64,000 bases of DNA from an uncultured Lachnospiraceae bacterium (lineage in GTDB: Bacteria > Bacillota > Clostridia > Lachnospirales > Lachnospiraceae). The first letter of the stretch is position 1; each line of letters starts with the position of its first letter. The translations under genes and the position numbers were made by a program. The stretch spans positions 62,001 to 126,000 of the forward strand of contig CALWLT010000006.1 in NCBI GenBank assembly GCA_944381615.1, given 5' to 3'. The notes beneath the pieces are model-generated. The model searched no databases. It worked only from the letters and a program-made list of their open reading frames with translations, and was not told the DNA's origin. This document shows, in pieces, positions 53,854 to 61,836 of this stretch.

Positions 53854-55602
53854 TCATGCATTCAGCCGCCACTGCGCACTCTCGCTCTGAAGGTTTCTCA
53901 TGCGGCGGTAAAAACCGTCCTGTCCCATCAGCTCCTCCGGCGTGCCCTGCTGGGCCACGCGGCCGTTCTCCAGCACCACGATGTGATCCGCTCCGGCCAC
54001 CGTGCGCATCCGATGGGCGATGACCAGCACCGTCTTGCCCTGAAGCAGACGGGAGAGAGCGGCCTGCACGGCGCTCTCGTTCTCTACGTCCAGGCTGGCG
54101 GTGGCCTCGTCCAGCAGCACCACCGGCGCGTCCTTCAGAATCGCCCGGGCGATGGAAACCCGCTGCCGCTCTCCGCCGGAAAGGGTGGAACCGTTTTCCC
54201 CGATTACCGTCTGATAGCCCTGAGGCAGTTTGCGGATGAACGCGTCGCACTGGGCGGCTCTGGCGGCCGCCAGCACCTCCTCGTCAGTTGCGTCCCGGCG
54301 GCCCAGGCGGATGTTCTCCATTACCGTATCCCTGAAGAGCACCACGTCCTGGAACACCATGGAATAGGATCGCAGAAGGGTTTCCGGGTCCACCGCGGAC
54401 ACGTCTGTCCCGCCCAGGGAGATCTTCCCGCCGGTAACGTCCCAGAACCGGGCGGCCAGCTTGCAGGCGGTAGATTTCCCGCCGCCGGAAGGACCAATGA
54501 GGGCGGTAACCTCCCCCTGGCGTGCGGTAAAGCTCACATCTTCCAGCACTCTCCCGCCCTCCCGGTAGGCAAAAGAAACGTGATCGAAGGTAATATCATA
54601 ATTCTTCGGGGTAAATTCTTCTGTGCCTTCCTGCACCGGCTGCTCCAGAATAGAGCGCATCCGCTGAATCTGCAGTCTGGCATGAAACGTAGCGGCAATG
54701 TTCTGAAGCACCATCCCCAGGGGATCGTACAGCCGGGCGGCGGCAAAAAGAAAGCCCAGAAAATAGAGGAAGGAAAGCTCCCCGGCCAACAGCAGCGTTC
54801 CGCCGGTAAGCACCGTGGTGGCAAGCCCCAGGCGAAGGAAGGCCTGGGCGGAGCACACGAACACCCCCGTGGCCAGCTCAGAGCGGATGGAGCTGTTCTC
54901 CATGGCGGCCAGCTTTGCCTCCAGGTCGTCCAGATACCGCTCCTGCCGGTGGCAGGCCCGGATGTCCCGGATGGTTTCCAGCCCCTCCTGAATGCAGTCC
55001 GTTACCGCCCGCTTATTCAAAATATTTTTCGTTCCAAAGGCATCCTGGATCTTTCTGGAGCCTGCCGTCAGCGCTACTGCTACAGGCACTACCCACAGCA
55101 CCGCCAGAGCCATGCGCCAGTCGCAGACGAACATGCAGCCCCCGATTACCAGCGTGGAGCCGATGGCGGCGAACAGCTGGGGCACATAGTGGGAAAACAG
55201 CTGATCCAGGCTGGAGCAGTCGGCAATCATGGTAGAGGTCAGATCGCTTAAATCCCGGTTTCCGAAAAAGGACAGGGGAAGCCTGCGCAGCGTCTCCGCC
55301 AGGCTGACCCGGCGGCTGGCGCTCTCCCGGTAGGTGGCGATGTAAAGGGACGCGTACTGAAACCAGTGAAGGACAAACAGCAGGGAAAGCACCGCCAGGG
55401 CAAAGACCGTATAAATCCAGAATCCGTCCATGGGACTTGTGCCGCTTTCCAGGCAGCTGAGCAGATGCCGGACCGCAAGCAGGACCGCTCCGACGGGAAG
55501 CATGAGAACCAGATTGCACACAAAGCACCAAAACACGGCCCGGATCAGATCGTTTACCCCTTTCTCGCTGAGAGCGAACCAGTGCTGCAATTTTCTTGTC
55601 AT
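53854..55602 (-). CDS. ABC exporter half-transporter (membrane domain + ATPase), second of pair
   Basis: A type IV ABC exporter subunit: six membrane helices (residues about 15-300), then an ATPase domain with GPSGGGKSTACKLAARFW, Q-loop, signature LSGGERQRVSIARAIL, Walker B VVLLDEATASLD and switch His (VIAHRMRTV). ATG at 55600-55602 overlaps the stop of the first half-transporter (ATGA), and GGAGG lies seven bases upstream, so the two are translationally coupled and probably form a heterodimer. Substrate unknown; GPSGGGK Walker A is common in clostridial exporters next to TetR regulators. Confidence 0.92.
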   Translation of the reverse strand: MTRKLQHWFALSEKGVNDLIRAVFWCFVCNLVLMLPVGAVLLAVRHLLSCLESGTSPMDGFWIYTVFALAVLSLLFVLHWFQYASLYIATYRESASRRVSLAETLRRLPLSFFGNRDLSDLTSTMIADCSSLDQLFSHYVPQLFAAIGSTLVIGGCMFVCDWRMALAVLWVVPVAVALTAGSRKIQDAFGTKNILNKRAVTDCIQEGLETIRDIRACHRQERYLDDLEAKLAAMENSSIRSELATGVFVCSAQAFLRLGLATTVLTGGTLLLAGELSFLYFLGFLFAAARLYDPLGMVLQNIAATFHARLQIQRMRSILEQPVQEGTEEFTPKNYDITFDHVSFAYREGGRVLEDVSFTARQGEVTALIGPSGGGKSTACKLAARFWDVTGGKISLGGTDVSAVDPETLLRSYSMVFQDVVLFRDTVMENIRLGRRDATDEEVLAAARAAQCDAFIRKLPQGYQTVIGENGSTLSGGERQRVSIARAILKDAPVVLLDEATASLDVENESAVQAALSRLLQGKTVLVIAHRMRTVAGADHIVVLENGRVAQQGTPEELMGQDGFYRRMRNLQSESAQWRLNA

Positions 55603-57383
55603 ACGGCTTCCTCCTTTCCGACTTTCCACCGGGCGCTTCGCTGATAATCCGCCCACATGGCGGCGTAAACGCCATTTTTCTGTAACAGGGCGCTGTGGCT
55701 GCCCTGCTCCGCGATCTTCCCCCCGCTGAGGACGATGATATGGTCCGCATTCTGCACCGTAGACAGCCGGTGGGCGATCATCAGCACCGTTTTATTTCGG
55801 GTCAGGCTCTCAAAGGCCTTCTGAATCTGATACTCATTTTCCGGATCGGCAAAGGCCGTGGCCTCATCCAGCACCACGATGGGAGCATCCTTCAAAACAG
55901 CCCGGGCCAGGGCGATGCGCTGCTGTTCCCCGCCGGAGAGAAAAACGCCCCTGGCGCCCACCACCGTGTCCAGCCCCTGGGGCAGCTTCTCCAGAATGTC
56001 GCCGCACCGGGCGGCATAAGCGGCGGCCAGCACCTCCTTTCGGGAGGCGTCCGGACGGGCGGCCCGGATATTTTCCAGCACGCTCTCTTTAAACAGCCGC
56101 GAATCCTGAAATACAAAGGCCACCTGCCTCATGAGATCAGCGCTGTCCAGCTCCCGCACATCCACGCCGCCCACGGTAACGCTGCCGCTGTCCGCATCCC
56201 AGAAGCGGGGGATCAGGCTGGCGGCAGTGGTCTTGCCTCCGCCGGAGGGCCCCACCAGCGCCACCACCTGACCGGGCCAGACTGAGAAACTTACATTTTC
56301 CAGCGCAGGCCGGTCCGCGCCGGGGTAGGTAAACGTCACGTGATCAAAGACCACGGCATCATTGACCGGCCTCTTCTGAACCGCCGGTTCCCGCATGGGC
56401 TGCCGGTTCAGGATCTCGTCCAGCCGGCCGATGGCTTCGTCGGCTTCCATTACCGCCTCGCTCATATACATAATGCGGTTGATCATCTGGCCGCAGGCAG
56501 GAGCAAACAGAGCGTAAAAGATAAAATTTGCCAGCGCCGTCCGCGTATCTCCTTCGGAGGCAATCAGGAGCGCCGCCGGAATCAGAAGAGCAAAGCCTCC
56601 GTTGATAAACGTAAGAAAACAGGTCTGGCCCGTCCGGCAGCTCATGGCATATTGGCTGGCCAGATCGCTGTAATCCCGGATGGCGGCATAAAAAGCCTTA
56701 AAGGAGTACACCGTCTGCTGGAACATCTTTACCACCGGAATGCCGCGGACATACTCCACCGCCTCCCCGCTCATGCGCTCAATTTCCTGCTGGTAGCGAT
56801 GGAAGAAACCGGCGTTTTTGCCGCCCATCATCAGACGCATGGACAGCAGCGCCAGCGCCATGGTAAGCAGGCACAAACATCCCATCCGCCAGTCAAAGTA
56901 AAACAGCAGGACGACGGCGGCGGCAGGCGTTACCGCCGTGGCGGCCAGATCCGGAAGCTTATGGGCCAGCAGGTCCTCGGTAAGCCCGGCGTTGTCGTCG
57001 ATGAGCTTCCGCAGCCGTCCCGACTGATTTCCTGCAAAGAACCCCAGCGGAAGCTTCAGTACATGGGTCATGGCAGCGCGCCGGATGTTCCGGGCCGTGC
57101 GAAACGCAGCGATGTGAGTGGACATGAGAGCGGCAAAATACAGCAGGATGCTGCAGGCCGCAAACCACATCGCCGTCCATCCCCAGCGCGCCAAATTTGC
57201 GGCCCCGTTCAGGCCGGGCCACGTATCCAGCACACTCCTTGCCACCAGCCAGACACACAGATACGGCGCCAGTCCCAGCACTGCCGACAGGGCGGACAGG
57301 ACACAGCCCAGTATGGTCAGCTTTCTGTATCCGCCCGCATAGCTCAGGATACGGGCAAGACTGCCCGGTTTCTTCTGATTCAA
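55599..57383 (-). CDS. ABC exporter half-transporter (membrane domain + ATPase), first of pair
   Basis: Same layout as its partner: N-terminal membrane domain with six helices and an ATPase domain with GPSGGGKTTAASLIPRFW, signature LSGGEQQRIALARAVL, Walker B VVLDEATAFADPE and switch His (LMIAHRLSTVQ). Both subunits keep the catalytic Glu. The start codon is TTG, seven bases after GGAGG (reading MNQKKPGSLAR). It follows the TetR gene by 71 bases. Export of a toxic compound or peptide is a reasonable but unproven inference. Confidence 0.92.
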   Translation of the reverse strand: MNQKKPGSLARILSYAGGYRKLTILGCVLSALSAVLGLAPYLCVWLVARSVLDTWPGLNGAANLARWGWTAMWFAACSILLYFAALMSTHIAAFRTARNIRRAAMTHVLKLPLGFFAGNQSGRLRKLIDDNAGLTEDLLAHKLPDLAATAVTPAAAVVLLFYFDWRMGCLCLLTMALALLSMRLMMGGKNAGFFHRYQQEIERMSGEAVEYVRGIPVVKMFQQTVYSFKAFYAAIRDYSDLASQYAMSCRTGQTCFLTFINGGFALLIPAALLIASEGDTRTALANFIFYALFAPACGQMINRIMYMSEAVMEADEAIGRLDEILNRQPMREPAVQKRPVNDAVVFDHVTFTYPGADRPALENVSFSVWPGQVVALVGPSGGGKTTAASLIPRFWDADSGSVTVGGVDVRELDSADLMRQVAFVFQDSRLFKESVLENIRAARPDASRKEVLAAAYAARCGDILEKLPQGLDTVVGARGVFLSGGEQQRIALARAVLKDAPIVVLDEATAFADPENEYQIQKAFESLTRNKTVLMIAHRLSTVQNADHIIVLSGGKIAEQGSHSALLQKNGVYAAMWADYQRSARWKVGKEEAV

Positions 57384-57454
57384 AACGATCCCTCCTCCTT
57401 AAATGATTCATTTTTAGTTAGTTTTTCCTAACTCATGTTCAAAAAAGACAGGGG

Positions 57455-58072
57455 TTATCCCCCCATCAGTTTCAGCCATCCGGCAGTGTAAAAATCCCTC
57501 AGCTGATCCACGTTTTTCAGGGCCTGATCCCGCGGCATATCATGGATGACAATCTCGAAAATGCCGCTTAACATCCCGCTGGCGATGATGTGGCACAGGG
57601 ATTGATCCAGCATCGGAATCTCCCGTCCCAGGCGGCGGAGCACCTCCATATACTTCATCGTATACTCCACTTCTACCTCCACCATGTTGTGAACAAAATG
57701 CTCATAGCCGGTGCCCTCCGCCCTGCAGAGGAGCAGCTTTACCGGTTCCCGGTGGGCGCAGATATAGTCCACCATCCAGTGAATAAAATCAGAGGACTCT
57801 ATCCCCATATGTTCCGGCTGCTGCTCTTCGGGCAGCTCGGCAAAGGAGATCTGGGCCTCCATAAACTTCCCCATCAGGGCGGCGGCGTGGGGCTCTGCGA
57901 GAGCGTTAAACAGCGCCTCCTTGCTAGAAAAGTAGCCATAGAAAGCCCCGGTGGTTACCCCTGCATTCTTCACGATCTGCCGCAGAGAGGCTCCCTGAAA
58001 CCCCTTTTCCAGAAACTCTGCCAGCGCGGCTTCCTGAATTTTTTCCAGGGTGGCGGTCGATTTTTCTTCCAT
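57455..58072 (-). CDS. TetR-family repressor of the ABC exporter operon
   Basis: 205 residues. The helix-turn-helix is at about residues 8-52 (ATLEKIQEAALAEFLEKGFQ, GASLRQIVKNAGVTTGAFYG, YFSSKEALFNAL). The ligand-binding C-terminal domain is typical of the family. AAGGAGG precedes the ATG. A near-perfect 24-bp palindrome overlaps its own transcription start, so autorepression is likely and would also control the two downstream ABC genes. Confidence 0.92.
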   Translation of the reverse strand: MEEKSTATLEKIQEAALAEFLEKGFQGASLRQIVKNAGVTTGAFYGYFSSKEALFNALAEPHAAALMGKFMEAQISFAELPEEQQPEHMGIESSDFIHWMVDYICAHREPVKLLLCRAEGTGYEHFVHNMVEVEVEYTMKYMEVLRRLGREIPMLDQSLCHIIASGMLSGIFEIVIHDMPRDQALKNVDQLRDFYTAGWLKLMGG

Positions 58073-58085
58073 GAGGCCCTCCTTG

Positions 58086-58137
58086 TAACGATGTTATATA
58101 ACACCGTTATAATACAATCAAAAAGACCGCCTGTCAA
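58086..58137 (-). promoter_or_regulatory. TetR promoter with 24-bp palindromic operator
   Basis: On the minus strand exact TTGACA (58132-58137), 17 bases, TATTAT (58109-58114). Immediately downstream, 58086-58109 is a 24-bp palindrome of form TAACG-R-TGTTA-TA-TAACA-Y-CGTTA with one mismatched pair. It covers the expected start site, the classic position for a repressor. Confidence 0.88.
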
Positions 58138-58147
58138 GCGGAAAATG

Positions 58148-58172
58148 AAAAAGCCCGGCGCATCTGCGCCGG
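58148..58172 (-). terminator. Rho-independent terminator of the P-type ATPase gene
   Basis: Stem CCGGCGC/GCGCCGG (58155-58161 with 58166-58172), four-base loop, then GCTTTTTC on the minus strand. It isolates the metal cluster from the TetR/ABC operon. Confidence 0.85.
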
Positions 58173-58181
58173 ACTTCGCAG

Positions 58182-60278
58182 TCAAAGCCCTTTCTCTGAT
58201 TCTGGCAGGGGCAGCGCGCTCATGCTGTGAAGGCTTACCCCCAGGGTAGACAGGTTATGGAGCATGGCGGAGGCGGCCGGGGACAGCACTCCGGCCGCGC
58301 CGAGAGCGATCAGCGCCCCGTTGAATCCGATGACAAAGCGGTAGTTGGCCTGAATGCGTTTCATCAGAGCCATCGCCAGCAGCCGCAGGCGCACCAGCTC
58401 CCGCAGGCTGTCGGCAGCGATGGTAATATCCGCGATCTCCCGGGCGATGGCCGCCCCGCCGCTGATGGCGATTCCCGCATCCGCCTCGGAGAGAGCCGGA
58501 GAATCGTTGATGCCGTCCCCTACCATAAGAACCGTGCGTCCTTCCCGCCGCAGGGCGGCCACATACTCCGCCTTATCCGCCGGCAGCACGCCTGCCCGGA
58601 AATCGTCCACGCCCAATTCCCCGGCGATGGCGGCGGCAGTGCGCGGGCTGTCCCCGGTAAGCATAACCGCTTTTTTTATCCCCAGATCCCGGAGAGCGGC
58701 GAGCACCTCTTTCGCTTCCTCCCGCAGGGGATCAGAGATGCAGATCACGGCGGACAGCACTCCGTCAATGGCCAGATAGAGCTGAGAATACTCCGGAGGA
58801 AGGGCGTCGAACTTCTCCCGTTCTTCCTCCGGGATGACCGTACCCTCATCCTCAAAAATAAAATGAGCGCTGCCGATGCGCACCTGCTCTCCATCCACCG
58901 AGCTGGCAATCCCGTGAGCCACCAGGTACTCTACCTTCGCGTGGCGCTCCTCATGGCTCAGGCCCCGGCGCCTGGCCTCCTCCACCACGGCATTGGCCAT
59001 GGAGTGCGGGAAATGCTCCTCCAGGCAGGCGGCCAGACGCAGCATCTCTGCCTCCTCTTTGCCGTGGAAGGGAACGACCCGGGCTACCCGGGGGCAGGCG
59101 TGCGTAAGAGTGCCGGTCTTGTCAAAAACAATCGTATCCGCCCCCGCAACCGCCTCCAGAAATCTGCCGCCCTTGACCGTCACATGCTCACGTCCCGCTT
59201 CCCGCATGGCAGAAAGCACCGCCAGAGGCATGGCCAGCTTCAGGGCGCAGGAAAAGTCTACCATGAGCACGGACAGGGCGCGGGGCACGTTCCGGGTAAG
59301 CGCCAGGCTCAGAAAACTTCCGGCAAAGGTATAGGGTACCAGTCTGTCGGCAAGGCCGGACGCCTTCGCCTCGGCAGCGGACTTCATCTGTTCGGAACGC
59401 TGGATCAGCTCCACGATCTGGTCGTACCGACCCTGGCCAAAGGCCTGCTTTACCTCCAGGACGCACTCGCCCTCTTCCACCACGGTCCCGGCGTACACCG
59501 CGCCGCCGGGGCGCTTGGCCACGGGAACGGACTCGCCGGTAAGAGAGGCCTGGTTGACCGTAATCTCTCCCTCCGCTATCGCGCCGTCCAGCGGGATGAC
59601 GCTCCCGGCGCGAACCACGACCCGATCGCCGGCCCTGACCTGTCCGATGGGGACAAGCACCTCGCCGGCGTCACTTTTCAGCCATACCCGGTCTACGTGA
59701 AGAGACAGGCTCTCTGCCAGATCCGCCACCGACTTCTTCCTGGTCCACTCCTCCAGCAGCTCTCCAACCTCCAGCAGGAACATGACCATACCGGCGGTGC
59801 CGAAATCCCGGCGGCAGACCGAGATCCCGATGGACAGAGCATCCAGCAGCTCCACCCTGATCCGCCGCCGTCTCAGGCACAGAACCCCCTTCTTCAGAAA
59901 GGGAAGCATATGCCAGAGCACCCGCGCAATCCGCAGAGAAGGAGGCAAAAACAGGGCGGCCGCCCCCTTCAGCACGATCTTGCCCGTCAGCTTTTCCTGG
60001 AACGTCCGATTCAGCTCCCGGATCCGGTGGCCGGGCAGAGAACCTGCCGCCGCTGCCGTTTCCCAGGTAAATGCAGCAAGGCCAGCGAGTACCGCCTCCC
60101 GATCTCCTTCATAGGTCACAATGACGCAGCCGGTGCGCTCATGCACCGCGGCTTCCCGGGTCCAGGGCTGGTTTTTCAGCCAGGTTTCCAGCAGATCCGC
60201 CTGGCAAAGAGTTATCTTTTTCTGCCGAAGCCGCAGGCGCATCCGGCCCCGGCTCTCATGTACGATGGTCGCTCTCAT
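58182..60278 (-). CDS. Atypical heavy-metal (P1B-like) P-type ATPase
   Basis: A 698-residue metal-transporting ATPase. An N-terminal HMA-like domain (about residues 1-70) has no C-x2-C. The A domain has TGES (ASLTGESVPVAK), the P domain has DKTGTLTHACP near residue 385, then MLTGDSPRTA and GDGINDSPALSEAD. Two family hallmarks are changed: the ion-binding helix reads VDFSCALKLAMP instead of a C-P-C/S-P-C motif, and the nucleotide-domain HP motif reads EEHFPHSMANA. The start at MRATIVHES has GGAG seven bases upstream. It lies behind two small genes and an intrinsic terminator. Metal unknown; export of iron, manganese or zinc is possible. Confidence 0.9.
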   Translation of the reverse strand: MRATIVHESRGRMRLRLRQKKITLCQADLLETWLKNQPWTREAAVHERTGCVIVTYEGDREAVLAGLAAFTWETAAAAGSLPGHRIRELNRTFQEKLTGKIVLKGAAALFLPPSLRIARVLWHMLPFLKKGVLCLRRRRIRVELLDALSIGISVCRRDFGTAGMVMFLLEVGELLEEWTRKKSVADLAESLSLHVDRVWLKSDAGEVLVPIGQVRAGDRVVVRAGSVIPLDGAIAEGEITVNQASLTGESVPVAKRPGGAVYAGTVVEEGECVLEVKQAFGQGRYDQIVELIQRSEQMKSAAEAKASGLADRLVPYTFAGSFLSLALTRNVPRALSVLMVDFSCALKLAMPLAVLSAMREAGREHVTVKGGRFLEAVAGADTIVFDKTGTLTHACPRVARVVPFHGKEEAEMLRLAACLEEHFPHSMANAVVEEARRRGLSHEERHAKVEYLVAHGIASSVDGEQVRIGSAHFIFEDEGTVIPEEEREKFDALPPEYSQLYLAIDGVLSAVICISDPLREEAKEVLAALRDLGIKKAVMLTGDSPRTAAAIAGELGVDDFRAGVLPADKAEYVAALRREGRTVLMVGDGINDSPALSEADAGIAISGGAAIAREIADITIAADSLRELVRLRLLAMALMKRIQANYRFVIGFNGALIALGAAGVLSPAASAMLHNLSTLGVSLHSMSALPLPESEKGL

Positions 60279-60295
60279 AAAATATCTCCTCATGG

Positions 60296-60321
60296 AAAAA
60301 GGGAGCCGCTTACCGGCTCCC
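60296..60321 (-). terminator. Intrinsic terminator between the DUF6110-like gene and the ATPase gene
   Basis: Perfect 8-bp stem GGGAGCCG/CGGCTCCC (60301-60308 with 60314-60321), five-base loop, then TTTTT on the minus strand. It lies only 18 bases before the ATPase start codon, so read-through would be needed for ATPase expression from the upstream promoter. Confidence 0.8.
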
Positions 60322-60333
60322 CCTCTGCGGGTT

Positions 60334-60597
60334 TCAGGCCTCCTGCCCTTCTACCTGGGCCTCAGCCTCCCTGGCTTCCCGGGCCTCGTTGATGTCTCTG
60401 GCAGAGGCCAGAATATCGGCGGCATTCTCCTGAACGGACGTAACCGTTTCCATTACGCTGTCCTTCATCCGCAGGCCGGCGGCGGTAATATGGGTATAGG
60501 CCTTCCTGGCATCTTTGCTGGCAAGCAGCTTTACGCCGGCGGAACCGAACAGGGCGCCGCCCACAAAACAGGCCAGTCTGACATAATGCTTCATCAT
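60334..60597 (-). CDS. Small membrane-associated protein, DUF6110-like
   Basis: An 87-residue protein. One hydrophobic segment at the N terminus (LACFVGGALFGSAGVKLLA), then a polar helical part (SKDARKAYTHITAAGLRMKD, MKDSVMETVTSVQENAADIL) and a Glu/Ala-rich tail. It resembles the DUF6110 family as I recall it, which is usually found beside P1B-like ATPases. AAAGGA lies 11 bases upstream. It could be a partner or metal chaperone of the ATPase; function is unknown. Confidence 0.75.
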   Translation of the reverse strand: MMKHYVRLACFVGGALFGSAGVKLLASKDARKAYTHITAAGLRMKDSVMETVTSVQENAADILASARDINEAREAREAEAQVEGQEA

Positions 60598-60624
60598 GTG
60601 GGATTCTTCCTTTCTGTTATGTAC

Positions 60625-60705
60625 TTATTTGTGTCTGTAGCCCGTGATCATGACCATAACCATACAGATCACGGCGCCCCAGGCCCAGAAGCGATGTTGT
60701 TTCAC
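60625..60705 (-). CDS. 26-residue membrane peptide, DUF6219-like
   Basis: A GTG-started ORF reading MKQHRFWAWGAVICMVMVMI then TGYRHK. AGGAGG stands eight bases upstream. One membrane helix is flanked by basic residues. It matches the tiny DUF6219 family as I remember it, also found beside DUF6110 and P-type ATPases. It starts the message that carries the DUF6110-like gene and perhaps the ATPase. Confidence 0.65.
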   Translation of the reverse strand: MKQHRFWAWGAVICMVMVMITGYRHK

Positions 60706-60755
60706 TGAGATTCCCTCCTGTCTGAAACCAAACTCGTCTCTTCGCGCAGTAACCT

Positions 60756-60776
60756 ATTATAACAGGCGAAACGCCT
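60756..60776 (-). promoter_or_regulatory. Promoter region with AGGCG inverted repeat before the small metal genes
   Basis: On the minus strand an exact TATAAT (60756-60761), but only a weak -35 (AGTACA type). The spacer holds AGGCG-N3-CGCCT (60764-60776). A repeat in the spacer and a poor -35 fit an activator-dependent (MerR-like or AraC) promoter. The AraC gene ends 35 bases upstream. Confidence 0.5.
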
Positions 60777-60810
60777 CCTGTACTGCCGAAGCGGACGGAG
60801 TTGTGCCAGT

Positions 60811-61692
60811 TCAGACATTTTTCCGGTACGCGGCCGGCGTCATGTGATACTGCCGCCGGAAGGCGGCGGTAAACTGACTGGCACTTCCGTACCCTACCGA
60901 CTGGGCCACTCCCAGCACGCTGAGAGAAGAGCCCCGCAGCAGCTGCGCCGCCCGCTCCATCCGCCGCTGCCGCAGCCAGGCGTGGGCCGGCAGGCCGTAC
61001 AGGCAGCGGAACCCTTCCTTAAATGCAGTCGCGCTGAGGCAGGCATAGCGGCTCAAGACCCGGATCGTAAGGGCCTCATCCAGATGCTCCTCCATATAGC
61101 GACGGGTTTTTTCCAGCGCCCGGACAAGCTCCGGATCCAGCGCCGGCTCCAGGCGCGCGCCCGCCGGCTGCTCCACCGGAGTACAGAGCAGATAGAGCAG
61201 CTCCACCGACTTCCACACGCACCAGCGCGCCCGTTCGCCCCGGGGCAGCCGATCCAGGTTGGCAAATGCCGCCCGGCTCCAGTCGGTAGGCCCTTCCACG
61301 GCACAGCCGTTTTGACCGGCCATCCAGCGCCGCACCTGCCCGGTATCCAGACTCAGATTGCCCAACAGACCGCAGATCGTTTCCAGGCTCTTTCTTGCAT
61401 TCCGGGCGTCCACCGCCACCAGAACGCCCGCCAGAGGCGCATCGGCCCGGGCGTCAGAAAGGCCGGAAAGATCGGTGAGAAGCAGCACCCGCCGGGCGTC
61501 CGCCGTCAAAACCGAACCGTCCCGCCGGGTCAGGGTTACCGATCCGGCCAGGCAGAACAACGCCTCAAAATGAAGCGGCTCCAGACAAAGAGGCAGCGAA
61601 AAGGTTCCCTCTCTCAGAGAAAACAGGCAGGCCCGCGCGCCGGGCATTACCTGCGTCCACTCTCCCCGATCCGCCAGAAATTCCGCCAGCAT
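60811..61692 (-). CDS. AraC-family transcriptional regulator
   Basis: 293 residues. An N-terminal cupin-like sensing part (FSLPLCLEPLHFEALFCLAG) is followed by a C-terminal double helix-turn-helix (about residues 190-290): LTIRVLSRYACLSATAFKEG, then SVLGVAQSVGYGSASQFTAA and FRRQYHMTPAAYRK. GGAG lies eight bases before the start. It sits between the ZIP gene and the DUF6219/DUF6110/ATPase genes, on the same strand, so it likely senses a metal or a metal complex such as a siderophore and activates neighbours. Ligand is not readable. Confidence 0.88.
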   Translation of the reverse strand: MLAEFLADRGEWTQVMPGARACLFSLREGTFSLPLCLEPLHFEALFCLAGSVTLTRRDGSVLTADARRVLLLTDLSGLSDARADAPLAGVLVAVDARNARKSLETICGLLGNLSLDTGQVRRWMAGQNGCAVEGPTDWSRAAFANLDRLPRGERARWCVWKSVELLYLLCTPVEQPAGARLEPALDPELVRALEKTRRYMEEHLDEALTIRVLSRYACLSATAFKEGFRCLYGLPAHAWLRQRRMERAAQLLRGSSLSVLGVAQSVGYGSASQFTAAFRRQYHMTPAAYRKNV

Positions 61693-61713
61693 CCGTCCAT
61701 CTCCTCTCTCCGC

Positions 61714-61805
61714 CTTTGCTCCGGCTATCTCCTTCCGTCTTTGCTCCGGCTATCTTCCTCCGTCTTTGCTCCGGCCATCTCTCTCCGTCTTTGCTCCGGC
61801 TATCT
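61714..61805. repeat. Four 25-bp tandem repeats between the ZIP and AraC genes
   Basis: Units start at 61714, 61739, 61764 and 61789 (last one partial) with CTTTGCTCCGGCTATCT and a variable pyrimidine tail. They form part of the leader between the ZIP stop and the AraC ribosome site. Confidence 0.85.
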
Positions 61806-61836
61806 GGCGCCGGCCGGACAGGCGCACCCGCTTCAT

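Noticed and set aside
58227..60392. Long plus-strand open frame (about 720 codons) opposite the P-type ATPase
   Set aside because: It is the antisense of a clear ATPase, rich in Arg/His/Gln/Pro as expected from GC-rich complementary codons, with no domain or ribosome site.
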